A stretch of 64,000 bases of DNA from Rothia nasimurium (GCF_928392795.1 NZ_CAKMTJ010000010.1:1-64000); one strand, 5' to 3'. Numbered from the stretch's first letter, positions 26,095 through 36,387 are shown. Translations and numbers: made by a program. The notes: a model not told the origin generated them from the sequence alone.

Positions 26095-27555
26095 ATGAGC
26101 ACCAACGTTCCCCAGGTTGCAATCAACGACATCGGCAACGAAGAAGAATTCCTCGCAGCAGTCGACGCAACCATCAAGTACTTCAACGACGGCGATCTCG
26201 TTTCAGGCGAAGTTGTCAAGGTTGACCACGACGAGGTACTGCTCGACATCGGCTACAAGACCGAAGGCGTCATCCCCTCACGTGAACTTTCCATCAAGCA
26301 CGACGTAGATCCCGACGAAGTTGTTTCTGTTGGTGACACCGTTGAAGCTCTTGTCCTCACCAAGGAAGACAAGGAAGGCCGCCTGATTCTCTCCAAGAAG
26401 CGCGCACAGTACGAGCGCGCCTGGGGCGACATCGAGAAGGTCAAGGAAGAAGACGGCGTCGTTACCGGTACCGTCATCGAGGTCGTCAAGGGTGGTCTTA
26501 TCCTCGACATCGGCCTGCGTGGCTTCCTCCCCGCTTCACTCGTCGAAATGCGTCGCGTCCGCGACCTGGCACCCTACATCGGCCAGGAAATCGAAGCCAA
26601 GATCATCGAGCTCGACAAGAACCGCAACAACGTTGTTCTGTCACGCCGTGCATGGCTCGAGCAGACCCAGTCAGAGGTCCGCTCAACCTTCCTCAACCAG
26701 CTCGAAAAGGGCCAGGTCCGTACCGGCGTTGTCTCCTCCATCGTTAACTTCGGTGCCTTCGTTGACCTCGGCGGCGTTGACGGTCTCGTCCACGTATCCG
26801 AGCTCTCCTGGAAGCACATCGACCACCCCTCAGAGGTTGTCGAAGTTGGCGATGAAGTCACCGTTGAGGTCCTCGAAGTTGATCACGACCGTGAGCGCGT
26901 CTCACTGTCACTGAAGGCTACCCAGGAAGATCCCTGGCAGGCATTCGCTCGCACCCATGCACTGGGTCAGGTTGTACCCGGTAAGGTCACCAAGCTCGTA
27001 CCCTTCGGCGCATTCGTTCGCGTTGAAGACGGCATCGAAGGCCTCGTCCACATCTCCGAACTCGCCGTTCGCCACGTGGACCTGGCAGAGCAGGTTGTCT
27101 CCGTCGGTGACGAACTGTTCGTCAAGGTTATCGACATCGACCTCGACCGTCGCCGCATCTCCCTGTCACTGAAGCAGGCCAACGAAGGTGTAGACCCCGA
27201 GTCCACCGAGTTCGACCCCGCTCTCTACGGCATGGCTGCAGAGTACGACGAAGAAGGCAACTACAAGTACCCCGAGGGCTTCGACCCCGAGACCAACGAA
27301 TGGCTCGAAGGCTTCGAAACCCAGCGTGCAGCATGGGAGCAGCAGTACGCTGACGCCCAGGCTCGCTGGGAAGCTCACAAGGTACAGGTTGCTAAGGCTC
27401 TCGAAGCCGACGCAGAAGCAGCAGCTGCTGCCCCCGCGTCCGCTCCCGCCGAAGCTGCACCCACCTCATACTCATCCGAGAAGCCTGCCGAAACCGGCAC
27501 CCTGGCTTCCGATGAGGCACTGGCTGAGCTACGTAAGAAGCTGACCGGTAACTAA
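26095..27555 (+). CDS. rpsA: 30S ribosomal protein S1
   Basis: RNA-binding ribosomal protein that helps recruit mRNA to the 30S subunit. The 486-residue protein has four S1 OB-fold domains (about residues 35-105, 122-190, 209-277 and 294-363), the usual actinobacterial number, then an acidic and Ala-rich tail of about 110 residues. Each domain shows G-x-V/G-A-F-V-D/R...G-L-V-H-I-S-E. Codon use is strongly biased to C-ending codons, as for a highly expressed gene. A weak GGAG lies before the ATG. It is followed by a strong terminator. Confidence 0.97.
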   Translation: MSTNVPQVAINDIGNEEEFLAAVDATIKYFNDGDLVSGEVVKVDHDEVLLDIGYKTEGVIPSRELSIKHDVDPDEVVSVGDTVEALVLTKEDKEGRLILSKKRAQYERAWGDIEKVKEEDGVVTGTVIEVVKGGLILDIGLRGFLPASLVEMRRVRDLAPYIGQEIEAKIIELDKNRNNVVLSRRAWLEQTQSEVRSTFLNQLEKGQVRTGVVSSIVNFGAFVDLGGVDGLVHVSELSWKHIDHPSEVVEVGDEVTVEVLEVDHDRERVSLSLKATQEDPWQAFARTHALGQVVPGKVTKLVPFGAFVRVEDGIEGLVHISELAVRHVDLAEQVVSVGDELFVKVIDIDLDRRRISLSLKQANEGVDPESTEFDPALYGMAAEYDEEGNYKYPEGFDPETNEWLEGFETQRAAWEQQYADAQARWEAHKVQVAKALEADAEAAAAAPASAPAEAAPTSYSSEKPAETGTLASDEALAELRKKLTGN

Positions 27556-27579
27556 TTCTCTGAATTAGTCACAGCAATC

Positions 27580-27615
27580 AAGGGCCCCTTCCACCTTCGG
27601 GTGGGAGGGGCCCTT
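27580..27615 (+). terminator. Terminator of rpsA
   Basis: AAGGGCCCCTTCCACC pairs with GGTGGGAGGGGCCCTT, with a TTCG-type loop and TTGTTTG after it. Confidence 0.9.
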
Positions 27616-27669
27616 GTTTGTAGGGTGCAACGTGCGTGTGAGGGCGTAGAGGCGGGCGTCATGCCTATA

Positions 27670-27713
27670 GTTCATGCTCAGGCTAGGGTTAGTTAACCTT
27701 GCGTTAACCTTTT
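27670..27713 (+). promoter_or_regulatory. PHO-box-like 11-bp direct repeats upstream of the phosphate transporter
   Basis: GTTAACCTTGC and GTTAACCTTTT (27692-27702, 27703-27713) are tandem 11-bp repeats. In register upstream lie GTTCATGCTCA (27670-27680) and a weaker unit. This matches the spacing and core of actinobacterial PhoP boxes (GTTCACC repeated every 11 bp). A TATTAA follows at about 27721 as a possible -10. It implies induction at low phosphate. Confidence 0.6.
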
Positions 27714-27781
27714 CCCCAGACTATTAACAGGGCTCAAATTTTGCCTTAAGACCGTATGAACACAACCTCAAAGGGGGACTC

Positions 27782-29398
27782 GTGGATTCCAGCGCGAATT
27801 CGGGTTCACATCTCGCAACCCCCGCGTTGCAACGAGACACCACCGACAAATGGTGGCACCTCGCCTTCGGCGGCCTCATGGCTGTCTCACTGACACTCTT
27901 TACACTCTGGTCCCTCAACTACGTCGACCAGTCAGCTCGCACCCTCGTCCTTATCGCAGCCGTCCTCCTGGGTCTCTTCATGGCCTTCAATATCGGAGGT
28001 AACGACGTAGCGAACTCCTTCGGAACCTCCGTGGGCGCGGGTACCCTGACCATCAAGCAGGCCCTGCTCATCGCGGCTGTCTTCGAGGTATCGGGCGCTG
28101 TGATCGCTGGCGGGTCGGTCACCGACACTGTGCGTTCAGGCATCGTCGACCTGGGTGCTATCGACCTGGACCCCATGCAGTTCGTCTACATCATGATGGC
28201 AGCCCTGCTGGGCGCAGCTATCTGGCTGCTGGTCGCCACCAAGATGGGCTGGCCCGTCTCTACCACCCACTCTATCATCGGCGGTATCGTGGGTGCGGCC
28301 CTGACCATTGGCTTTACCACCGGAACCGGCGGTATGGACATGGTGCAGTGGAACAAGATCGGCCAGATTGCCATTTCTTGGGTTCTTTCACCGCTCCTGG
28401 GCGGTCTCTTCGCCTGGGTTCTCTTTGGCTTCATCAAGAAGTACATCCTGGGCTACAACGAGAAGGTCGATGCGGCCATGCTCGAAATCAAGAAGCACCA
28501 GGAAGAAGAGCGCGCAGCCCACACCCCGCACGACGGTTTCCAGCGCATCACCGACCTGCAGCAGGACGCCTACTCCAACGCTATGCTGCGCAAGAAGAAG
28601 TTCAAGCTCAAGAAGCTTGACCCCGCGGCCCCCGAGAGCGAGTACTACCGCCAGGTGCACAAGCTTGACCAGAAGGCTAAGCGTGCTGACTCCCACCGGG
28701 CACTTGAGGTTTATGTGCCTATCCTGGCTGCCTTTGGTGCGGCTCTGATTGCAGCCATGCTGCTCTTCAAGGGTCTGGATAACCTGGAGCTGGGTATCTC
28801 AACCATGGGTAACGTCATGATTATGGTGATGGTTGCGGCTATCGCCTGGGTGAGTGTTTCCGTCTTTGCCCGCAGCCTGCAGAAGCAGGAACTCTCCCGC
28901 GCCACCTTTACCATCTTTGCCTGGTTGCAGGTCTTCACCGCAGCTGCCTTCGCCTTTAGCCACGGTGCCAACGATATCGCCAACGCTATCGGCCCCTTCG
29001 TGGCAATTCTTGATGTGCTCAAGACCGGTGCCATTGGCGACGAGGCCGTCGTGCCTATGCCCGCTCTGGTGGCCTTCGGTATCGCCCTCATCGTGGGTCT
29101 TTGGTTTGTGGGTCGTAACGTGATTGCTACCGTCGGTCACGGCCTGACCAAGATGCACCCCTCATCGGGCTTTGCCGCTGAGCTGGCCGCTGCCGGTGTG
29201 GTCATGGCTGCGTCTGTTCTGGGTCTGCCCGTTTCGTCCACTCACATCCTGATCGGTGCGGTGCTGGGCGTCGGTATCGTCAACCGCTCAGCTAACTGGA
29301 AGCTCATGCGACCCATCGCCCTTGCCTGGATCATCACCCTGCCCATCTCAGCCGCTATCGGCTCGGTAGGTGTGCTGGCTATTTCAGCAATCTTCTAG
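27782..29398 (+). CDS. pitA: Inorganic phosphate transporter, PiT family
   Basis: A 538-residue membrane carrier for metal-phosphate with H+ or Na+. Both halves carry the PiT signature: G-G-N-D-V-A-N-S-F-G-T in the N-terminal half and S-H-G-A-N-D-I-A-N-A-I-G-P in the C-terminal half. A large charged cytoplasmic loop (about residues 220-305, rich in Lys, Glu and Arg) separates them. The GTG has GGGGGA just upstream. The upstream GTTAACC repeats suggest phosphate control, unusual for low-affinity Pit but seen in some Actinomycetota. Its stop overlaps that of the convergent YigZ gene (CTAG), with no terminator between them. Confidence 0.93.
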   Translation: MDSSANSGSHLATPALQRDTTDKWWHLAFGGLMAVSLTLFTLWSLNYVDQSARTLVLIAAVLLGLFMAFNIGGNDVANSFGTSVGAGTLTIKQALLIAAVFEVSGAVIAGGSVTDTVRSGIVDLGAIDLDPMQFVYIMMAALLGAAIWLLVATKMGWPVSTTHSIIGGIVGAALTIGFTTGTGGMDMVQWNKIGQIAISWVLSPLLGGLFAWVLFGFIKKYILGYNEKVDAAMLEIKKHQEEERAAHTPHDGFQRITDLQQDAYSNAMLRKKKFKLKKLDPAAPESEYYRQVHKLDQKAKRADSHRALEVYVPILAAFGAALIAAMLLFKGLDNLELGISTMGNVMIMVMVAAIAWVSVSVFARSLQKQELSRATFTIFAWLQVFTAAAFAFSHGANDIANAIGPFVAILDVLKTGAIGDEAVVPMPALVAFGIALIVGLWFVGRNVIATVGHGLTKMHPSSGFAAELAAAGVVMAASVLGLPVSSTHILIGAVLGVGIVNRSANWKLMRPIALAWIITLPISAAIGSVGVLAISAIF

Positions 29399-30084
29399 GC
29401 TAAATCAACCCACTGGGTTTCACCCCACGAAATGTGCCCTGCGCCGGCTGTCAGCTCGGCCAGGGCCGTTTCTGTTTGGGCGCGGGTTGCCGCATCATCA
29501 AAAACACCCAGGGTGATGTGGGCGCCGCTGGCTGTGTAATCTGTACCCAGTACCGTGTAGCCCAGCGCACGCAGGTCGTTCTCGAAGCGTCCTGCTTCGG
29601 CGTGGGAGGCGGTAACGGTTCCCAGCCGCAGGCGTTCGCGGGGCACCAGGGGAGCGGCGTCTAGGGTGGCGACCACTGCGTCCGTATAGGCACGCACTAG
29701 CCCACCGGCACCCAGCTTGATGCCACCGAAATAGCGCACCACCACAGCGCAGATATCGGAGAGGTCGGTGGTTTCGCCCTTGCGCCCTTCGGTGCGGCGG
29801 GCCAGCAGGGCCTGGAGCATGGGAATCCCTGCGGTGCCGGCGGGCTCGCCGTCGTCGTTGGAGCGCTGGGTCTGCCGGTCTGCCCCGATGATAAAAGCAG
29901 AGCAGACATGGCGGGCATCGTGGTAGGCCTTGCGCTTGGACTCAATATAAGCGCGGGCTTCTTCTTCAGTTTCCACGCGCTGAACATAGCCGATGAACTC
30001 GCTGCGCTTGATTTCTAGCAGGTGCCGGGTCTCGGTGCGGGTGGCGAGCACGGTGTAGCGGTTGGCGCGGGTTTCATCAGTCAT
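29395..30084 (-). CDS. YigZ/IMPACT-family protein
   Basis: A 229-residue protein of the UPF0029/IMPACT family. The N-terminal domain has the signature S-N-D-D-G-E-P-A-G-T-A-G-x-P (residues 76-89) and V-V-R-Y-F-G-G-I-K-L-G-A-G-G-L. The C-terminal domain is of the ferredoxin-like UPF0029 type. Suggested roles of relatives include translation or stress regulation, but no firm activity is known. The ATG at 30084 lies 7 bases after a TAGAAT box (30092-30097), implying a leaderless mRNA; longer frames upstream were rejected as antisense to coaE. Confidence 0.88.
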   Translation of the reverse strand: MTDETRANRYTVLATRTETRHLLEIKRSEFIGYVQRVETEEEARAYIESKRKAYHDARHVCSAFIIGADRQTQRSNDDGEPAGTAGIPMLQALLARRTEGRKGETTDLSDICAVVVRYFGGIKLGAGGLVRAYTDAVVATLDAAPLVPRERLRLGTVTASHAEAGRFENDLRALGYTVLGTDYTASGAHITLGVFDDAATRAQTETALAELTAGAGHISWGETQWVDLA

Positions 30085-30171
30085 GGTGTCTATTCTAGTG
30101 TGCAGTCGGTGGGGCGCGTAGGCTGGTGGGAGCGGGTACCGTACCCGATGCTTAGAGACGAAAGGACGCCT

Positions 30172-30789
30172 GTGGTTGCGAGAATTGGTCTGACCGGCGG
30201 TATCGGGTCGGGTAAGTCGACGGTGGCGAAGATGCTGGTGGAGTGCGGGGCTGTGCTGATTGACGCCGATGCTATCTCCCGTCAGCTGATGGAGCCGGGT
30301 CGGGCGGTGTTGGCTGAGACCGTCCGCGCCTTTGGCGAGGGCATTTTGACCCCTACCGGCGAGCTTGACCGGGCTGCCCTGGCGTCCCTGGTCTTTGCGG
30401 ACGAGTCTGCCCGTGCCCGCCTGAACGCCATCGTGCACCCGGCGGTGCGGGCTGAAGCCGCGCGGCAGCGTGAGGCGGCGGTGCAGAAGCTGGGGGAGGG
30501 CGCCGTTATTGTTGAGGACATCCCCCTGCTGGCCGAGACCGGCCAGGCGGCAGACTTTGATGCGGTGATTGTGGTAGAGGCGCAGCACGGGGAGCGGCTA
30601 CGCCGCCTGGTTGAGATGCGCGGTATGAGCGAGGCGGACGCCCGCGCCCGCATTGCTGCGCAGGCCAGCGACGAGCAGCGCCGGGCTATTGCCACCTGGG
30701 TCATTGATAACTCGGGAAGTTTAGAGCGCACCGCTGCGCAGGTGCGCGAGGTCTTTGCCAAAATCACAGCCGGTTCGTTACATGAATAA
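30172..30789 (+). CDS. coaE: Dephospho-CoA kinase
   Basis: Phosphorylates dephospho-CoA at the 3' ribose hydroxyl, the last step of coenzyme A synthesis. The 205-residue protein starts M-V-A-R-I-G-L-T-G-G-I-G-S-G-K-S-T, placing the P-loop at residues 8-16. Later D-A-D-x-I-S-R-Q, E-D-I-P-L-L and R-R-L-V-E-M-R segments fit the family lid and substrate sites. The GTG start has AAAGGA 5 bases upstream; the in-frame sequence before it lacks homology. It is divergent from the YigZ gene. The C-terminal extension fused to CoaE in some Actinomycetota is absent. Confidence 0.93.
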   Translation: MVARIGLTGGIGSGKSTVAKMLVECGAVLIDADAISRQLMEPGRAVLAETVRAFGEGILTPTGELDRAALASLVFADESARARLNAIVHPAVRAEAARQREAAVQKLGEGAVIVEDIPLLAETGQAADFDAVIVVEAQHGERLRRLVEMRGMSEADARARIAAQASDEQRRAIATWVIDNSGSLERTAAQVREVFAKITAGSLHE

Positions 30790-31019
30790 ATTTTTAGCAA
30801 GGAGTATTTGAACTTTTGGTCTAAAAAACCCGGTTGTGACCAGTGGAAACAGGCGAGAACAAGGAAAAGTATAAAAATCAAGTAGACTTATCTCTCCTGG
30901 AAAACAACCCCAAGCCCGCTTATCATTGATACGTTGCCCAGAGACCGGGCAGCCGCTGTGCGGGCGGTGGATGCAAGGGGCCCGCACGGTCACACACATA
31001 CTTCCACCGGGATAATCCT

Positions 31020-32852
31020 GTGCTGAACAAGCTACACGACAGACTAGGGCTGCGAACCAACCCCGTCATTTTCTTCTCATCTGCACTCTTTATCATCGTC
31101 TTCACCCTGCTGATGATGATCTTCCCAACGGCCATGTCAGATGGCATTGGTGTTATCTCTGACTTCATCATCACCTACCTGGGCTGGGTCTACACCCTGG
31201 GTATCGCCATCTTCTTTTTCTTCCTGATTTACATGGCGATGAGCCGCTTTGGCCGCATCAAAATCGGTGATGACGACGCTGAACCCGAGTACTCCGGTCT
31301 TGCCTGGTTCGGTATGCTCTTCGCAGCTGGTGTTGGTGCCGTCCTGCTCTTCTGGGGTGCGGCAGAACCCATCACCCACTACGCCAACCCGCCCTACGAC
31401 GGGGTAGAGCCCCAGTCGGATCATGCAGCGCTCGAAGCGCTCGCCATCGCTAACTGGCACATCGGTCTGGGCGTCTGGATTATTCTTACTATTCCCGCCC
31501 TGGCTTTCGGCTACTTTACCTACAAGCGCAAGCTGCCCCCGCGCGTCTCATCCATCTTCCAGCCCCTGCTGGGTGAGCGCATCCACGGCCCTATCGGTAA
31601 GACCATCGACTCGGTTGCTATCGTTTCTACCGTTTTCGGTATTGCGGTTTCGGTGGGTCTGGGCGCCCTACAGATTAACTCGGGTATGGGCATCATGTAC
31701 GGTGTGCCCCTGGGTGGCTGGATTCAGGCCGCTATCGTTGCTGTGATTACTGCCGCCGGTATTACCTCGGTGCTGATGGGTATGGATAAGGGCGTTAAGC
31801 GCCTGTCCTACATCAACATTCTGCTGGCTATTTCCCTGATGATCTTCATTCTGATGACCGGCGCAACCCGCTTCGTCACCCTGGGCACCATCGAGTCAGC
31901 CGGCTACTTCCTGCAGAAGCTACCCGTGATGATGCTCTTCAACGACGCCTTTGCAGATACCGGTTGGATTGGCTCCTGGACGGTCTTCTACTGGGCCTGG
32001 ACTGTGACCTGGGCGCCCTTTGTTGGCCTCTTTATCGCCAAGATTTCCCAGGGCCGCACCATCCGTCAGTTTGTTGTCGGCGTACTGGCTGCCCCCACCA
32101 CCTTTACCCTGATGTGGGTTGGTGTCTTTGGCCTGAGCGCTTTCAATATCGAGCGCAATGAAAACGGTACCCTGGTGCAGACCGTGGCGGAAGAAGGTGA
32201 CATTCCCGCTGCCCTCTTCGAGTTCCTGGGCCACTTCCCGCTCTACCAGCTAGTCGCTGCGGTGACCCTGGTGGTGATTACCATCTTCTTCATCACCTCC
32301 ATTGACTCAGCAGCCCTGGTCATGGACGCGATTGCTAACGGCCATGAGGACCCGGCCCCCAAGAAGCAGGGTATTTTCTGGGCTGCCTCCATCGGCGTTG
32401 TATCGGCTTCCATCCTGGTAGCAGCAGGCGATAACGGTCTGACCGCCCTGCAGAACGTCATTATTGTAATCGGCTTCCCGGTCTGGCTTATCGGCTTCAT
32501 GCAGATGTGGATGCTGGTGCGCGCCCTACGCGAGGACGCCGGTGAGCTGCCTCCCATGCGCACCCGCCAGTGGAAGCAGGTTATCCCCATCGAGGAATAC
32601 CACCGCCGTGCTCAGGAAGACTTCTCGTCGATTGAAGAGGTCACTATTCGCCCCGAGTACGAGCTGGGTACCGAACCCGAGTTCGAGGGTCTGGTTCCCA
32701 ACACCGGTCAGATTCCTGTGGTAACGGCCGAAGATATTGCTGAGGACGCCGCCGCGAAGAAGGCAGCCTCCAAGCCGGCTGAAGAGCAGGGCACCCACAC
32801 CGCTGTGGTAACCGGTGACCTGCCCGCTACCGACATCGACCCGAAGAAGTAA
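31020..32852 (+). CDS. BCCT-family betaine/carnitine/choline transporter
   Basis: A 610-residue carrier of compatible solutes such as glycine betaine, with Na+ or H+. Twelve helices are predicted; the family signatures G-M-D-K-G-V-K-R-L-S-Y-I-N and the Trp-rich W-T-V-F-Y-W-A-W-T-V-T-W-A-P-F-V-G helix are present. A hydrophilic C-terminal tail of about 110 residues is acidic overall; in BetP such a tail senses K+ and membrane stress, though its sequence is not alike. GTG start with a weak GGGA site. An AT-rich promoter region (AAGTATAAAAATC) lies about 150 bp upstream. Confidence 0.9.
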   Translation: MLNKLHDRLGLRTNPVIFFSSALFIIVFTLLMMIFPTAMSDGIGVISDFIITYLGWVYTLGIAIFFFFLIYMAMSRFGRIKIGDDDAEPEYSGLAWFGMLFAAGVGAVLLFWGAAEPITHYANPPYDGVEPQSDHAALEALAIANWHIGLGVWIILTIPALAFGYFTYKRKLPPRVSSIFQPLLGERIHGPIGKTIDSVAIVSTVFGIAVSVGLGALQINSGMGIMYGVPLGGWIQAAIVAVITAAGITSVLMGMDKGVKRLSYINILLAISLMIFILMTGATRFVTLGTIESAGYFLQKLPVMMLFNDAFADTGWIGSWTVFYWAWTVTWAPFVGLFIAKISQGRTIRQFVVGVLAAPTTFTLMWVGVFGLSAFNIERNENGTLVQTVAEEGDIPAALFEFLGHFPLYQLVAAVTLVVITIFFITSIDSAALVMDAIANGHEDPAPKKQGIFWAASIGVVSASILVAAGDNGLTALQNVIIVIGFPVWLIGFMQMWMLVRALREDAGELPPMRTRQWKQVIPIEEYHRRAQEDFSSIEEVTIRPEYELGTEPEFEGLVPNTGQIPVVTAEDIAEDAAAKKAASKPAEEQGTHTAVVTGDLPATDIDPKK

Positions 32853-32874
32853 GGTCTGAGCGACCGCTTGTTAG

Positions 32875-32921
32875 CCCCCGATGAAACTAGTACATATGTT
32901 CTAGTTTTGTCGGGGGTTTTT
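32875..32921 (+). terminator. Terminator of the BCCT gene
   Basis: CCCCCGA...TCGGGGG with an inner AAACTAG/CTAGTTT stem, followed by TTTTT. Confidence 0.9.
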
Positions 32922-32924
32922 CGG

Positions 32925-32930
32925 TAGGGT
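32925..32930 (+). promoter_or_regulatory. Leaderless -10 box of uvrB
   Basis: TAGGGT ends 7 bases before the uvrB ATG. No SOS (LexA) box of the CGAAC-N4-GTTCG or GAAC-N4-GTTC type was recognised here. Confidence 0.45.
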
Positions 32931-32937
32931 AGAGGGC

Positions 32938-35082
32938 ATGAGCCTTGCCCAAGAAATTAACCGCGTCGTTGCACCTTTTGAAGTTGTCTCCGAGTATCAG
33001 CCGGCTGGCGACCAGCCCAAGGCAATCGCGGAGCTGACCGAGCGCGTCCAGAACGGTGAAAAAGACATCGTGCTCATGGGTGCCACCGGCACCGGTAAAT
33101 CTGCAACGTCTGCCTGGCTCATCGAGGCCGTCCAGCGCCCCACCCTGGTCATGGTGCAAAACAAGACCCTGGCTGCCCAGCTGGCCAACGAACTGCGCGA
33201 GCTGCTGCCCAACAACGCTGTTGAGTACTTCGTTTCCTACTACGACTACTACCAGCCCGAAGCCTACGTGCCGCAGACCGACACCTTCATCGAAAAAGAC
33301 TCCTCCATCAACGAAGAAGTCGAACGCCTGCGCCACTCCGCCACCAACTCCCTGCTGACCCGCCGCGACGTTGTGGTGGTTGCTACCGTCTCCTGCATCT
33401 ACGGCCTGGGCACCCCCGAAGAATACGTTGCCCAGATGGTGACCCTGCGCCAGGGCGAAGAAATCGACCGGGACGAGCTGCTGCGCCGGTTCGTCTCCAT
33501 GCAGTATGCCCGCAACGACCTAGACTTCCACCGCGGCACCTTCCGCGTCCGCGGCGATACCGTCGAAATCATCCCCATGTACGAAGAAAACGCGATCCGT
33601 ATCGAGTTCTTCGGTGATGAAATCGAAGCTATCTACACCCTGCACCCGCTCACCGGCGAGGTCATCCGCGAAGAAACCGAAATGTACGTCTTCCCGGCCT
33701 CCCACTACGTAGCCGGCGCCGAACGCATGGCCCGAGCCATTGCGTCCATCGAGGACGAGCTGCGTGATCGCCTGCAAGAACTCGAATCCCAGAACAAGCT
33801 CGTTGAAGCCCAGCGCCTGCGCATGCGCACCCAGTATGACCTTGAGATGATGGAGCAGATGGGCTTCTGCAACGGCATCGAAAACTACTCCAGCCACATC
33901 GACGGGCGCGCTCGCGGCACAGCCCCGCACTGCCTGCTGGACTACTTCCCCGATGACTTCCTGCTCATCGTCGACGAATCCCACGTAACCATTCCCCAGA
34001 TCGGTGCCATGTTTGAGGGCGATATGAGCCGCAAGCGCACCCTGGTTGAGCACGGCTTCCGCCTGCCCTCAGCCATGGACAACCGCCCCCTCAAATGGGA
34101 GGAATTCCTCGACCGCATCGGCCAGACCGTCTACCTCTCAGCTACCCCCGGCAAGTACGAGCTAGCCCAGGCCGACGGGGTAGTGGAGCAGATTATTCGC
34201 CCCACCGGCCTGGTCGACCCCGAAATTGTGGTCAAGCCGACCGAGGGGCAGATTGACGACCTGCTCGAAGAAATCCGTTTGCGGGTAGAGCGTGACGAAC
34301 GCGTGCTGGTCACGACCCTGACCAAGCGTATGGCTGAGGACCTCACCGACTACCTGCTGGAGCACGGGGTTAAGGTGCAGTACCTGCACTCCGACGTTGA
34401 TACCCTGCGCCGTGTGGAGCTACTCAGCGAGCTGCGCCAGGGCGTCTTCGACGTGCTGGTGGGCATCAACCTACTGCGTGAGGGCCTAGACCTGCCCGAG
34501 GTTTCCCTGGTCGCCATTTTGGACGCTGACAAGCAGGGCTTCTTGCGCTCCACCACCTCCCTGATTCAGACCATCGGTCGAGCCGCCCGTAACGTGGGCG
34601 GTCAGGTGCACATGTACGCTGATAAAATCACCGACTCCATGCGTACCGCTATCGACGAAACCAACCGCCGCCGCGAGATCCAGCAGGCCTACAACCGCGA
34701 GCACGGCATCGACCCCCAGCCTCTGCGCAAGAAAATTGCCGATATCACCGACGTCCTGGCCCGCGAGTCAGAAGACACCGCAGAGCTCCTTGCCGCCCGC
34801 AAGGGGGCCTCGGGCAAGCTGGCTCCGGTTAAGAAGGGCACCAAGTACGCGGCGACCAGCCCCGAAGCTGAAGAGCTCTTCAAGAAGGCAGAGGCCCGGG
34901 TGCGTCAGGACGGCCTTGCGGCAGCTCCCGCCGAAGACCTGCTGGGTCTGATCGAAGAGATGCACGCCCAGATGATGCAGGCCGCCGAAGAGCTCAAGTT
35001 CGAGCTGGCGGGCCGCCTGCGCGATGAAATTGCCGACCTGAAGAAGGAGCTACGCGCTATGCAGGAAGCTGGGCACGCCTAA
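32938..35082 (+). CDS. uvrB: Excinuclease ABC subunit B
   Basis: DNA-damage-verification helicase of nucleotide excision repair; loaded by UvrA and then binds UvrC. The 714-residue protein has Walker A G-A-T-G-T-G-K-S (48-55), the beta-hairpin [10 protein letters not shown] (101-110) that inserts between strands, D-E-S-H and the other SF2 helicase motifs, and a C-terminal UVR domain (last 40 residues) for UvrC. Start at ATG 32938, probably leaderless. uvrA and uvrC are encoded 20 kb downstream. Confidence 0.97.
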   Translation: MSLAQEINRVVAPFEVVSEYQPAGDQPKAIAELTERVQNGEKDIVLMGATGTGKSATSAWLIEAVQRPTLVMVQNKTLAAQLANELRELLPNNAVEYFVSYYDYYQPEAYVPQTDTFIEKDSSINEEVERLRHSATNSLLTRRDVVVVATVSCIYGLGTPEEYVAQMVTLRQGEEIDRDELLRRFVSMQYARNDLDFHRGTFRVRGDTVEIIPMYEENAIRIEFFGDEIEAIYTLHPLTGEVIREETEMYVFPASHYVAGAERMARAIASIEDELRDRLQELESQNKLVEAQRLRMRTQYDLEMMEQMGFCNGIENYSSHIDGRARGTAPHCLLDYFPDDFLLIVDESHVTIPQIGAMFEGDMSRKRTLVEHGFRLPSAMDNRPLKWEEFLDRIGQTVYLSATPGKYELAQADGVVEQIIRPTGLVDPEIVVKPTEGQIDDLLEEIRLRVERDERVLVTTLTKRMAEDLTDYLLEHGVKVQYLHSDVDTLRRVELLSELRQGVFDVLVGINLLREGLDLPEVSLVAILDADKQGFLRSTTSLIQTIGRAARNVGGQVHMYADKITDSMRTAIDETNRRREIQQAYNREHGIDPQPLRKKIADITDVLARESEDTAELLAARKGASGKLAPVKKGTKYAATSPEAEELFKKAEARVRQDGLAAAPAEDLLGLIEEMHAQMMQAAEELKFELAGRLRDEIADLKKELRAMQEAGHA

Positions 35083-35160
35083 GCCCCCGGGTGTCTTTAG
35101 AAGCTCGCGGGCTTAGTGTAGACTGGTGCAGTTTGTGTCAGCACCACCCCGGGAGGTTTG

Positions 35161-36369
35161 ATGAGCCAGAAAGCCGCGCGTCCCAGCGTTGCCCGCATGC
35201 CGGGTATGCCCCAGATTCTGCTTACCTTCGGGCTGACCATTTGCAGTCTATCTATCCTGCTCCCCGCCTCACCGGCGTGGGCGCTCGCAGGTGGGGCAGG
35301 TTCCCTGGGCGCGGGTGCCACCAACGCGGTACTGATGGCTGTCACCGTAGCCACCCAGTTCAGCGTCCCCGCCCTCACCCGCCGCTTCTCCTGGGCACTC
35401 GTGCTGCCGGTGGGTACCCTCTTTATGGGGCTGCCCTCCCTCATTCAGGCTCTGAGCCCAGACCTGCTCAACGTCCTTATTACCTCGGGTCTGCGCGGTA
35501 TCGGCTTCGGTATTGTCACCGTCTGTTGCTCATCGGCTATGTCCTACCTCATTCCTGTCGAGTACCGGGGGCGGGCCGTCGGGCTCTACGGGCTGGCAGC
35601 TGCAGGTGCTCAGATGTTCTTCACACCCGTCGCCCCCTGGGCTCTCGATACCTTCGGTTACCGTTCGGTAATCTCAGCCGGGGCAATCGCTGCAATTGCA
35701 GCTCCCTTCGCCCTGCAGCTAGGCCGACTGGTTGACCACTTCATGGAAGAACAAAGGGCCGGTGAGCAGGGGAGTGACGCTACCCCTGCAACTTCCACCG
35801 CAACCATCATCGCCCGCATCTGGCCCGCACTGCTGACCCTCACACTTGTCACCAGCGTCGGCGGTGCCTTCATGACTTTCTCCACCGAAATCGCCCCCAC
35901 TGCCACTCTGGCGACCGGGGCCCTGCTCCTGCTCTGCGCCCTGGCAACCCCCACCCGCCTCTATGGCGGCTCTCTCACCGACAGGTTCGGCACCCGCCTT
36001 CTCATGACTCCGGTGCTGGCCCTCACGGCCTTGGGTGTCGCCTTTGTCGGCTGGGTCAATGGCGCGAGCCTGCCTTCAGTCATCTTCCTCCTGACTGGTG
36101 CAACCCTGATCGGGTTCGGCTACGGCTTCCTACAGTCTGTCACCATGGTGCGTGCCCTGACGGACGCTGGTGGGCCGGACGCCACCCAGCGCGCCTCTGT
36201 CGCCTGGAACTCCCACTTTGATGTGGGAACCGGGCTGGGCTCTCTCGCTATCGGAGCCGCCGCGCAGGCAACTAGCTTTACCGCTGCCTGGACGGGCGCG
36301 GCCGTCCTGCTCCTGGCCTGTGCCATCGTGCTCGGCCTTAAGGACGCCCGCGCGTCTGTTCAAAAGTAA
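35161..36369 (+). CDS. MFS transporter, substrate unknown
   Basis: A 402-residue major facilitator protein with about 12 predicted helices in two halves. The loop motif R-R-F-S between helices 2 and 3 is a weak form of motif A, with a better match T-D-R-F-G-T-R in the second half. It resembles CynX/NarK-like or drug-efflux MFS carriers, but the substrate is not evident. GGGAGG lies 4 bases before the ATG, and a TAGACT box lies at 35119-35124. The gene is followed by the terC leader. Confidence 0.82.
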   Translation: MSQKAARPSVARMPGMPQILLTFGLTICSLSILLPASPAWALAGGAGSLGAGATNAVLMAVTVATQFSVPALTRRFSWALVLPVGTLFMGLPSLIQALSPDLLNVLITSGLRGIGFGIVTVCCSSAMSYLIPVEYRGRAVGLYGLAAAGAQMFFTPVAPWALDTFGYRSVISAGAIAAIAAPFALQLGRLVDHFMEEQRAGEQGSDATPATSTATIIARIWPALLTLTLVTSVGGAFMTFSTEIAPTATLATGALLLLCALATPTRLYGGSLTDRFGTRLLMTPVLALTALGVAFVGWVNGASLPSVIFLLTGATLIGFGYGFLQSVTMVRALTDAGGPDATQRASVAWNSHFDVGTGLGSLAIGAAAQATSFTAAWTGAAVLLLACAIVLGLKDARASVQK

Positions 36370-36387
36370 GAAGATGGGTTATAGTTG

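Noticed and set aside
30085..30588. N-terminal extension of the YigZ gene
   Set aside because: It is antisense to coaE and has no homology to the family; the leaderless promoter fits the start at 30084.
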